Of a stretch of 64,000 nt of DNA, positions 25,878-36,800 are shown one piece after another. Source of the DNA: Wuchereria bancrofti (lineage: Eukaryota > Nematoda > Chromadorea > Rhabditida > Onchocercidae); the NCBI GenBank assembly GCA_005281725.1, contig SSBO01000009.1:7750303-7814302 (forward strand), read 5' to 3'. Under the pieces are notes generated by a model. The model was not told the DNA's origin. It searched no databases and worked only from the letters and a program-made list of their open reading frames with translations. Positions within the stretch are counted from its first letter, which is position 1. The number at the start of each line of letters is the position of its first letter. Both the position numbers and the translations under genes were made by a program.

Positions 25878-27305
25878 ATGAAGTGTTTATGTTTTGGTCG
25901 GAATGAAATTCCGGTAAATGTATCCGATCAGTACTGCAAATCAAATGCTAAATCGGCCAATGATGAATTTAATGATTCACGAATACCACTGACTAGGAAG
26001 CAAAAATTTGTTTTAATCAAGAATTGGAAAGGTATTGAACGCGATGTCACCACTGCTGGTATTGAAATGTTCCTGAAGTAACTTATCAATCACAATTATA
26101 TAGTTTTATCCTAGCATTACTCAACGTAATGCATAATTCAAATAATCAAAACAATGATTATTATTGTTTTAATTGTTTGATTTAAAATTATACTAATTCC
26201 AATTTTATTAACGAGGAATTTGAAACATATATTTAGATGAAAATTAAAGATCAAAATTAGTTGAACCGATATAGAATCACTTCTTATTAATGAATTTTCT
26301 AGTTAAACAATTTGATACACTTTTTTTTTCTATCTTTCTGCAGGATGCTGACAGAAAATCCAGAATACTACGAATTTTTTAATTTCCGAAATATTGCTAA
26401 TACAACAAAAGAAAAGCAGGCAAGCGATGAGCGCTTAAGTGCCCATGGCGCTGCGGTTATGAAATTTATTGGAAAAGCAATAAGGTGATTCTCATTGGTT
26501 AACTTTCCAAACAGTTTCATCAAACAGATAAATTCAGAGTAATCCAGAATAATGTCTGATTTATTACTTACTAATGTCATTGAAGACGTAAACTGCTGTT
26601 GCTGAAATTTGATTCAATTTTCTCAAATTATTATTTGATTTCTTTTTGCGGCGTAATGATAAGAAAATGCTATCACTAGTATTCAGCGTGATATCTTTCT
26701 GCTCTTTTAATCATTATCCAAAAAAAAAAATTGAAAAGTAAAACAGAAATATTTCATTTCTCAAATTAAAATTAGAAATTTTGCAGTCAAATCGAAAACG
26801 CTGATGCATTTTTCATGTTGCTCGAAAATAATGGAAAACAACATGCTCACAGAGGAGCATTTAGACCGGAAATGTTCTGGGCAAGTTATTCCTTTACTTG
26901 CTACTCTTTTAGTAACGGTTTTTTCGGAACTTTTTCAGTAACATTCATTTATTACTTACAAAAGTTGAAATGTTATATTCAAAATTTTCGGTTTATTCGG
27001 TAAATATTCAATGAAATAATATGAAGAAACAAGTTACATAATTAAGCAAATGTTGATTAGCATAATACTGAAGATAGCATTTTAACTTTCAACAAAATAA
27101 CATTATTAATCTTTTTTTTTTGGGGAAAATATTTCAGAAAATGGAAAATCCATTTCTATATTCAGTAAAACTAATCCTTGGTGAACGTTACACTGATAAC
27201 ATGGATGCAATTTATAAGACTGTCATTCAGTTAATTCTACAACGAATGGAGGAAGCATGTCGAACAGAAGCGATGAAAATCCGAAATAAAAATGTTGAAA
27301 TATGA
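25878..27305 (+). CDS. Globin domain protein, copy B of a tandem pair
   Basis: Paralogue of the globin 6 kb upstream. Exons 25878-26077, 26344-26484, 26787-26880 and 27138-27305 join to 200 residues. Exons 2 and 3 (141 and 94 bases) have the same lengths and phases as in copy A. The N-terminal tail again begins with close cysteines (C3, C5, in MKCLCFGRNE). Landmarks: NWKGIERDV, NPEYYEFFNF, distal histidine H101 in LSAHGAAV, proximal histidine H133 in GKQHAHRG, FRPEMFW, and VKLILGERYTDNMDAIYKTV. Intron 3 starts with GCAAGT instead of GT, where copy A has GTAATT. An in-frame upstream ATG at 25806 would add a Tyr/Ile-rich stretch; the start at 25878 is preferred because it matches copy A. The two proteins are clearly related but well diverged, so the duplication is not recent. 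Confidence 0.87.
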
Positions 27306-27470
27306 ATAATATCAAAATGATTTCCTACAATTCCTTTTTTTAATGAAGACAGCTAAAGACTTTAAAGAAGTAAATTTGCCAGCGGAACATTATTATTAAC
27401 AAAATTCATCATTATTATCATCATTGTTTTTATCACCATTATTATAAATATTATCGCCATTGATTGTGCG

Positions 27471-27568
27471 TTTTTATAAGAGTAGTAATAATAATAATGA
27501 GCTAATAATAATAATTAATAACAATAGTAATAATAATTAATAACAGTAATAATAAATAGTAATAATAA
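27471..27568. repeat. AAT-type trinucleotide repeat tract
   Basis: Interrupted AAT/AGT triplets in the 3' flank of globin B. Confidence 0.8.
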
Positions 27569-27891
27569 TAAAAGATTTTTCCTACAAATTATTCATCCAT
27601 AAAATGATGCTTCGATGAGCTTCGATGCATTTCTTCTGATGAGGACATATTTCAATAAAACAGTAAATAAGTTTATGTATATTGCTAGCCAATGACGTCA
27701 TAGATAACTTAGTGTTTCTATGTAAAATTTTTTTGTCTATTACTATTCAATTTTATGACACTAACTGTACATTATGAACTAACAAACTCATATAGATAAT
27801 CATAAGATTGAAAGTAGCCGTAATGAAGCAAAAAGTGGAAAATTTCGACCTAAAAAATAAAATCAATTAATTTCACCTCCTAATCGTTACG

Positions 27892-28101
27892 ATGGAAAAA
27901 CTATTGCCTAAGCTATCAAATTTTCCGGAGCACTATAAATTATATACTATGAGTCAAGGCATAAACTGTAGTAAAACAAGAAGCGAAAACTGTTCGATCA
28001 AACTTGGGGAAGTGTTATTAGCATATGCTAAACATTCAAAATTATTGAAGGTCAAGTGGAAGCTTTCAACTTGTGATAAGCAATGTGACATAATTTTGTA
28101 A
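27892..28101 (+). pseudogene. probable remnant of a third globin (exon-2 like)
   Basis: A 69-codon open frame about 590 bases after globin B contains LSNFPEHYKLY, which lines up with LSLHPEYYKMF of globin A exon 2. The match is also visible in the DNA: blocks GCTATCA, CCGGA and CTATAAA occur in the same order and spacing as in 18633-18660. Further on, KLGEVLL sits where globin A has RLHGESV, so the distal histidine would be replaced by leucine. No other globin exons are recognisable around it and no matching acceptor precedes it. I infer a decayed tandem copy; a chance match or a rapidly evolving single exon are the alternatives. Confidence 0.4.
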
Positions 28102-28168
28102 CAACCATATTAGATTTCTTTTCCTGCGAATTAAAATATGAGGATAAAATAAGGTACGTGACTGCCCG

Positions 28169-28232
28169 CGGGCAATATCGACAGGTAGGTCTGGACCTAA
28201 ATTTAGCCAGACAAAACCTGCTGATATTGGCC
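28169..28232 (+). ncRNA. pre-miRNA-like hairpin candidate
   Basis: An imperfect hairpin with two arms of about 22 bases. CAATATC (173-179 of the 28 kb block) pairs with GATATTG (223-229). CAGGT pairs with ACCTG plus a flanking A/T pair, and GTCTGG (28189-28194) pairs with CCAGAC (28207-28212). The mismatches form small internal loops, and the apex holds ACCTAAATTTAG. The fold works on either strand. The block is richer in G and C than its surroundings. I do not recognise a known nematode miRNA seed. It may instead be a small inverted-repeat insertion. Strand is arbitrary. Confidence 0.4.
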
Positions 28233-30033
28233 TTGGACAATCAATTCTGAAAATAAATTGAAGAATTTTATTGATGGTAATATGCTACTGTTTGATATGC
28301 AAGCAGCCCATGCATGTAATTAACATTGAAAAGTGGTGAAAGAGCAATAAGACTTAATGATATTTTTAATTAATAAAAAGTATTGCTTTCGTACATTGAT
28401 TTCAATCATTTCATTGATTAAAATAATGTTTTGTTTATTCTAAAGAATTAGATCACTATCAAACTTTGATTATGGTGTATTTTCCCGCTCTAAAATAAAT
28501 TTAAATACTTCTCACAGCCCAAGCTTCATTTCCATAAAACAAATCACTACTTCCTTTGTGAAGTAAAATTCTAATGAAATAATAAAACTTCACACTTGTA
28601 AAAATGTCTAAATTATTTGAGCAAGATGAAATCTATTTCTTTTTTCGAATGTTACATTCAAATGTTAGTCAAAAACTTTCTGACTCGTAGTATGTCTTAT
28701 ATTGTTAAAATATTTCAACTTTAAACGAATTTATGTTATCGCCTATAAATGAAACTGTACAGTATCTACGAATTATTAGAGGGAATGACATGTCCACTCA
28801 TAGAATCCGTTTATCATGAATACCGGTTATGTTATGTTATGTTATGTTCAATTCCGTAATTGTTGTTATTTAGAGATCTTGAAGGCAGTAATAGATTGAT
28901 GTCATAGTCTTCGAATATATATTCAATGTGTGGAGATTAAAGCATGTTGTAAAACTGATTAAATATATTTTATGCTATCTTCGAATTTGAATCAAATTCA
29001 GCTAAGCTTTGAGTCTTACAATGAATCGTCATTGATGAGCCTATAATTCTCATATTAATTTTAGTAGGAGAAATTCGATCACAGCGACTAATCAATCCAT
29101 CACTCATCAATCAGTGCTAGCTGTAAGTTCAAGTATCGTTATCTGTTACTTTACTAACACCAATGATTTTTCACTTAACAGAATTTTCAAAGCACATTAA
29201 GTCCCACAGTTGAATTGGGTATAAATTTACCAGAAAGAAACTGTTCGAAAATTTATGGCGAAAACATGATGGAAAATACCACTCCGTTTGATCATCAAGA
29301 ACTGTATCGTACGAAATGATGATGCTGTGATTGGTCCCATCCCTTATCTCTATTTCGTTGTAGTTTTTTTTTTCTATCGCCCTTCCTATCTCTCTCTGCG
29401 ATGTTTTTAAAACACCAATGAAATGAATCACGGCGCTTTTTTTCTCATTTAGAGAAAAATTTTTTTTAAAAAAAAATGAGGGCAAAGCATGTATAGTTGC
29501 TCCAAGCTTCATGCCTATCAAATGGTTCAATCTCATCACTAAGCAAAATTATCTTGACATTCCCCGATTCATTCTCATTCCTTTCCCTTCTCCTCATACA
29601 TGTATCCTAGTTTAATTTTACAACACTTTTATACATATAAATGAGTGCTAACAATAAAAGAAAATAAAGAGAATACTGTTTATCTTATATGCAGTACATA
29701 AATGAGGTAAAACATACATTGCTTACGAGTTAATTTACAATATAATAATGTTTAAACTACATTTCAACATTATTAGTAGTAAGTTTAGTGTGAAAATCTT
29801 GTTGCTTGAGCTCCTTTTATAATCCAAACTTACAGATTGTATATGACATGTAATATGCCGATTTCTTAACTTTTTTGTTTCAATTCTCTTGATAATAATA
29901 AAAAGAAAACATAATAAAACACGAAAGACTACTTAATGGAATTATCGTTCTTTGGAAACAATAAAAAACTAGCATATCATTGCAGCAAACTATTTTTTCT
30001 GAAAAAAGTGAATTGGATAACATGAAGTTTCGT
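28233..30033. other. intergenic DNA between the globin cluster and HDAC11
   Basis: No supported gene. It includes a short pentanucleotide (GTTAT) repeat at about 28825-28849. A 122-codon minus-strand frame at 29539-29171 has a lysine/phenylalanine low-complexity part and no recognisable domain; I do not annotate it. The 3' end of the HDAC11 transcript lies at the right edge. Confidence 0.5.
28825..28849. repeat. GTTAT pentanucleotide repeat
   Basis: Four to five tandem copies of GTTAT (read TTATG). Confidence 0.9.
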
Positions 30034-32354
30034 TTACAGTTCTATCCTTAATAAATTTTTATTGTACAAATTCAAGATTGACTTGGCAATGACTTCATGC
30101 GTATTCGGCATATATCCACCACTAAGTAACATTACGACCGGAATATGCCTGTCACGAGCCATTTTGAAAACAATTTCATCACGTTTTCGAATTCCCTAAA
30201 ATTACTATAACAAGAAATGACCTGACTCCAACCATCAGAAAACCGTTAGCTTTAATGAAACTATTTCAAACAGAAAAAAGAAATACTTAGACTTGAACAC
30301 TATTACAGGAAATATTCTAAGCTTTCGAAGTGTTTTGAGCTAACATAAAGAGAATTTCTAAACACTAAGAAAAATACAACAACCTTCGAGGATATCGACA
30401 ATAATCCAAGTGGATCGCCTTGAAGGCAATCAGTTCCCGCATTATACACAATTATATCAGGCTGAAATTCGTTCAAGACATCTTCAAGATTATTTGAAAG
30501 TAAGGAGAGATATTCTGAATCCTGTGTACCAACACGAAGATGAACTGATCTTCTTATAGCACCTAAATAATAATAAAAAAGCACATAATTTAACATAATG
30601 TTAAGAATGTATTTAAAAAATTAGAAATTATCGTCCAATATTCCTTGATTTAAAGACAATTCACACTAAGCCCGACATAATACACTGATTACTTTTCTCC
30701 TTTTCAGTGTCAACTTCGTTAGAAATTTCCTTCCACACATTACAAGATTATATATTTGATTTCATGAACACATTCATTTGCAGAGAATAAGAATAAAGAT
30801 TTTACGTCTTGCTCTCAGATCATGCGGATAAATACGACTGTTGAACATATCCAGTATATAAACGCGATTGTCACCGCTGAAATCATTTTCATGACCATTA
30901 CCCTGAAATAATTGTTCGATCAGCAAAGAATTGTAAACTAAAGTAGAATTTAAGTTCAATGAAAATTAATAAAAATGCAATCAGTCAAAACACGATGTAA
31001 AATAGAATGCAGAATAGCAATAAGAAATGATGCAGTTAAAGTAGACGTGAAATAACCTGATGAGCATCTAAATCAACAATCATTGCTTTTGAAATCAATT
31101 GATTGGAGAATAAGAATGTTAGTGCCAAGGTGATATCAGCATAAATACAAAAACCGCCACCCTTTGAACGGCTTGCATGATGGAAACCACCACCAATATT
31201 TATTGCCCAACCGGATGTTAGTGCAAGCTTGGCTGCCAATATTGTGCCGCCTTCAAATGAAAAGGAATATTTGTCCATTTGTGCAAACTTCAAATAGTGC
31301 AGCATTAAAACAATGTGCACTTTTTAACATATATGCACCGATGCATTTAATGCAGTCCGTGTATTGCCTGTACAAACATGCATTGAACACTAATTGACAG
31401 TTAGCATAATCGTGCACTACAACAAATGAAAAATATATTGATGTTTATCAAACTTATCAGTATGATATCGGAAAGGCTTCAAAAGGACTTTGTTGATAAT
31501 ACACGGAGGAATAAGTGCAACAGGTGTAACTTCAACCATTTTTGCAACATAACATGGACAGCATAATGATGAGAGATAGGTGGATGAATGCACAACACGT
31601 AAATCGTCCATACTTGCTTCCAGTGGCCTTACTGTTTGATTTTCTTCAAACATCCCTGATTCTGGAATGAAAAGAAAAAAAATGATAAGGTCTATTCAGT
31701 GATTAGTATATCGTGAAATCATAAGCTAAAGCCAATATGACAATGAACATTACTGACTCACTGATTAATAGTTTAAATATCTATGAGGTAAACAGCTTTA
31801 ATTTTTAGGATTTTTCTTTGAACTTAAAAGAAAACTGCAATAAAAACTATTCGATCAAATAATTAAAATATGATAAAACTTACGCAACAATGTCTCATAA
31901 ACACGTCCCCATTTACGTGAATCAAATGGATGGCACCGTTCGATCCCACAAAATGATATATTATAAACTGGATGATATACAATAGGCAATTGACCTCGTT
32001 CGATTTCCTTGTATAACTTTGATGCTTTCACAGCGGCTAATTGTCTGCTTAAAGAAAGATAACTGAATAATCAATCAATCTTTTAAATCCGAATTTTAAA
32101 AAATAAATTTCATTACCAATAACATCGAACCATCCAATCAACCAACCAGTACATTTTTATTACTGCTGATATAATGCATAGCGGATAATAGTTTTGCTGT
32201 TGTATAAACAGAAAATAAACTACCATTGATCAATTGAAAAAAATCTAAAATGAGATTAGTTGATCAACTTTCTCCATGATTAAACAAACCTGTCTGCCAG
32301 TGGTTTTTCGATGGAGCTTCGATCGCTATTATCAATGAATCTTTCCTCAGCCAT
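30034..32354 (-). CDS. HDAC11-type (class IV) histone deacetylase
   Basis: Zinc-dependent deacylase of the HDAC11 class, which removes acyl groups from lysine; mammalian HDAC11 is a strong fatty-deacylase. Exons (minus): 32354-32290, 32047-31884, 31661-31458, 31250-31057, 30902-30806, 30562-30384, 30195-30034. They encode 354 residues, the normal length. Signature blocks in order: LPIVYHPVYNISF, CHPFDSRKWGRV, GGTILAAKLAL, WAINIGGGFHHAS, DLDAHQGNGHENDF, VYNAGTDCLQGDPLG and LLSGGY. The charge-relay histidines are H168/H169, the zinc ligands D206, H208 and D286, and the catalytic tyrosine Y329; all are present. Intron 1 ends in a tandem AAGCAG acceptor that allows one extra residue. Intron 3 has no GT donor: continuity needs ACTG|ATAAGT. 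Read through, exon 3 meets a stop 14 codons after ACT. The gene is divergent from the DCAF5-like gene. Confidence 0.92.
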
Positions 32355-33874
32355 AATAGATCAGTACATTAGTGCTGCAAGTTAAACCAGAATTCAAGTG
32401 ATACGCACCATTTGAGACACATTCGAAGTCTATAATGATTTCTAAATAAAATAAGATGACGAAAATGCTAATTTCATCAAAATCAGCTAAAATATTAAAC
32501 TCTCTAAAATAATTGCAACAAAATGTAATAAATACAATGATGCAAACAAATGGAGCTAAATTTCGAAGCACTGATAAAACTGCAAAGAATATGAAGTAAA
32601 AAATAACATCAACAAATGAAAGAAATATTAAGGAAAATTGCGAAATCTCAAAGATTAATGAGATTTTCGAGAAATAATGATGCAAAGATTAAGAAAAAAA
32701 ACATGTATATGAAGATGTAATACTACCACAGAAAGAAAGGAAGCATGATGACATCAATTGACAAATGACTGAGATAATTGTAATTGTAATTGGTGCTAAT
32801 TAGCCATAAATAACAAGTGGGAAAGGTTTGAATAGCTAAACAACAAAAAGTCTTATAATTTATTAGGCTTCTTCGTCTTCTCTTGAGGAACTGTTGTGAA
32901 ATCCGAACGGTTAACTTAAAAGAATTGAATTCTTCATGTGCCTTATTTCTGGTTCTTCAGTCAAATTCAACGAATATTTCCTTACGCTAATCAGCTAATT
33001 GTTAAATCGAAAATTGGCATTGCTCAGGTTGATTATTTCCGGAAATTATTTCGGATTATTCTAATTTTCATCTCAATTCAAATTTCAGCTGTCCCCATTA
33101 GCTATAAATGTCGTACTTTATGCGAGAGGTAGTTGAGGACAACTGTCACACTATTTCTTTCCTAACAGTTGTTATGAGGTTCAGGATATGTTCGTTCTGG
33201 TGACTTATTGAAGTGGTAATACTTTGAGAGTTAGAAGTGGGACATGAAATTCAATGAGATATATCTCTTCTTTCTCTCTTAATTCTCTTCTCTCCTTGTT
33301 TATCGATTTGTGATTTGCGAATTGGAATACTTCGTGATGCGTTACACATAGATTGCCAAACGTTTTCACTGCTGTATTTGTTCTTTCGATTATTACTCAA
33401 GTCAGAAGTTATCCATTTTGTTTTGTTTGTACTGACCGCTGTTGTTTTGTATGGGAACGAAAACTTCACTGAAATAGCCAAAGACTATAGGGTTTAGTCA
33501 CACTTTCTTGGTGCTGTTTTTGTTATTGTTATTGCTGTTGTTGTCGCTGTTATTATTACTATTTGTTATTATCTTTATTATTTATTATTATCATTATTTA
33601 TTATTATTTACTGTTATTATTAAATTATTATTAAGTACTATTAATTATTACTATTACTATTAATTCTTAATTATTGTTGTTATTAATTATTATTATTGTT
33701 AATATTATTAATCTTTTCCTTTCTGCACAATCAGTGATCGTAATTTCATAGTGTACTTCAATATTGCGTATTTTTCTGAGTGTTAGTTATCAGAATGCTA
33801 AATTCCTTCAAATTTCTTTTTAGGAGCTGTCTGCAAAGTGATAGCGATAGAAGTTGGCCGAATTTTTCGAAGGT
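32355..33874. other. shared upstream region of HDAC11 and the DCAF5-like gene
   Basis: About 1.5 kb between two divergent start codons. It contains a TTA/GTT repeat tract at 33521-33711. A TTTCTTTTTAG at 33813-33823, 51 bases before the DCAF5-like ATG, is a likely spliced-leader or 5'-UTR acceptor. On the minus strand, AACTTGCAG about 25 bases before the HDAC11 ATG could play the same role. Short frames here overlap on both strands and lack coding character. Confidence 0.5.
33521..33711. repeat. TTA/GTT trinucleotide repeat tract
   Basis: About 190 bases of interrupted TTA and GTT triplets just upstream of the DCAF5-like gene. Confidence 0.85.
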
Positions 33875-36800
33875 ATGGTGGGTATAGGTGAGAAGCAACA
33901 TGCTGTTAGTGGATTTTTTCGTCGTAAAGAGTTTGGCCAAAATGTACACAACTCTTGGGAATTTCCATTTCTTGATCTTCCCAACAGAGATATCTATCAA
34001 AAGGATGTCAAAGGTCATTACGGTTGTGTAAATGCTATTGAAGCATCAACGGATGAAAATTTTTTGGCTAGCGGTAAGTCAGCTGTTTTGATTTTGTTTA
34101 TTTTTTGTTTTTCCTTTTTATTACTGCTGATAAAAAAGCTTTGAAAAATTAGCATACAAAGTACACGATTATAGCATACAAAGTACACGATTATTTTCCA
34201 TGTATCTCATGTTGATATAAATTAGGTTAATTTTCGTTGAATGGTGTGAACTATCTTTTTACGATATATTTCGTCGCGTATTATTTATTACCATTCAACA
34301 AGATAGTTTTGGATAACAAATCTTCTTTTAAAGCTTTTTATTTTCCGTCTTTCTATCCTGCTACAGAAAAGTTGGTTCCACACAAGGGAACCATGATAAG
34401 TCAAAGCAAATATGTGGTGGCGTTGTAGGTGGCGATGATCGACGTGTATTAATGTGGAAACTTAATGATGTGCAGGTAATGGAGAATCCGAAGCCTGTGG
34501 CTGTTATGAGACAAATGCATTATTCAAATATATTTTCTGTTGGATTTTCTAACAAGTTTGTTTTTGATTACACTTTTCTTGAAGTTTAAAGACTTTGTAG
34601 GACCAGAATTTTGTAGAAAAACAAGTCGAATGGTCGACTTATGAGACTGAATCATTAACTAGGGAAAAATACCATCAAATATCTGTGAGAACTTTAAAAT
34701 AATGGAGCAGAATATATCAATGAGATAAGATCAAACAGATAATTTTAATACCCTTATAGCATGTTCACTACTCGCTGAACTATTCAAGTACTATTACATT
34801 TCATAATAAAGTAATCTTATGTTGAGCAGTGTGTAACGTGAACGCTATGCGCGATGTTTTCTAGATGTGAAAGACTGTATTCAGCTGGAAATGACTCATT
34901 TTTATATGTTCATGATATTGCGACAACCAGTGTATTGCATCGTTTTAAAGCTGATGAGCCTATTTATAATGTGGCCGTAAATGTAAGATCATATAATTAA
35001 GATAAAATTTCTAAAATGTGTTTGACATAATAGTCTATGATATAACAAAAGGATTAATGAATTTCATATCTTGTAATAAATATATTATTCACAAATTAAA
35101 TTACTAGAATTAGTCAATCTTCAGCGCATTACTGTGATGTTTTGAGCTACAACTACACAGTAGTCGTAAGTTGACTGTTCAAGCTGTAATCTACAAAATC
35201 AGAATGCAATAAAAATATATTCAGACTATTACAGCGTGTTTTTTCTAGCCCAAGGATGATTCAGTGATTATGTCTGCCTCAGAAGATGGAAAAGTTCGTT
35301 TATATGATTTGCGAGGAGGTGAAGAATCGCTTGCTGTTGAAAGTTCAGGTTTGTTTTGCTCCCGTCTCTTGAAGATTTTATTTATCCCGAATTGAATTGA
35401 ATCATTCTTTAATAGTAAATCAGTTTTCAGGAACCATGTATTGTGCTCAGTTCAATCCTCGACAAGTTCACATCATATCAGTCTGTAATGGACGTGATGG
35501 CCTATCATTACATGACATCCGGAAACTTGACAGGTTAGAGGCTTTTCAGTTTGAAATCATTCTCCGATTTTTCTAAATATTTATTTTTAAATGAATGCAA
35601 CTCCCAAAGGAATGTACTTGTTGATCATAGTGCCGGAAGGTTCATGGATAGAAATCGTATAAATTTACCGACAATAAATCTTATAATGGAAAAGATGTGC
35701 TTTCAAACACTTATAATAAAAGCAAGTCAGCAGTTATTCTAAATGGATCATACTAATGGTAAATGTATTATACTGAAAATATTTCTCTGGAAATAGTTGA
35801 ATTTTTTAATTTAATGACTTTTAAAATTTCAGCCCTTGTTTCCAGTTTGACCAGTTAACTAGAGCACGCGTAAATTTAAATATTAGTTCTGTTATGTATG
35901 GTCAGTGGAGTGACGATGGGGAAGCTATTTTTGCTACACGTAGTCGTACATCACCCATATTGTATGACGTATGTTTTATTAAAATATCATAACAGCAAAA
36001 ATTTTTGTATCCGTGTTGACTGAGGTTGAGAACTCGGTAATCCCGTCCATTGTGAAAAATCCTTAACCATCATTCAGCTTACACTGATCGTGTTATTAAA
36101 CTACTATTAACTTTATCCCTTTGAATTCCTTGAACATATTTTTGTTGTTTTATATATTAATTTGGTTTTACTATATATATCGCATTGTAAATAAAGCCTA
36201 AGTTAGAAGATGTTTTCTAAATCCTAAATTATTATTTTTGAAGAGCATTGGATACTGTATTATTTTTGCCTTTGCTAATAGGATTTCTATCTCAACCAAC
36301 TTTGATTTACACTTTGTGTGATTTTCGGTTAGCAAATTTAGTTAAATGGTGGCGGCAGTGTGGAATTCAACGATCAGAATTACCTAAATTCCTGTACAGT
36401 TAAATCATGTTCATTTATAAGTCGCGATCTGGTAATGACTGGTTCTGACGATTGGAATATATACATCTGGAAAGTGCCTGAGGACCGGGAAACTGTTGGT
36501 AAAAAGTGTTTTTCTTACAGCGATTTGGTGTATAAAAAATTTGCTTTCATTTTTATCGATGCCATAACATATACATTATTATATAGCTATTTATGTTGAA
36601 TTCATACATTTTACTATTTTTTTTAGGACAAATCGTAGACAAAGCCTACCGGGTTTTGGAAGGTCACAGGTCGATTGTCAATCATGCACGTTACAGTTCT
36701 CTCAACAGGCTTTTGTTCTCATCGGGAGTTGAAAAAATTATCAAAGTAATCATTAGAATTTCTGTTCCAAATTACAATTTCTTGATTCTTATGGAATTTT

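Noticed and set aside
29171..29539. 122-codon minus-strand frame
   Set aside because: It contains a poly(T)-derived KK/FF stretch, no domain and no splice-linked partner.
31164..31397. Plus-strand frame antisense to HDAC11 exon 4
   Set aside because: It is a shadow of the conserved deacetylase exon on the other strand.
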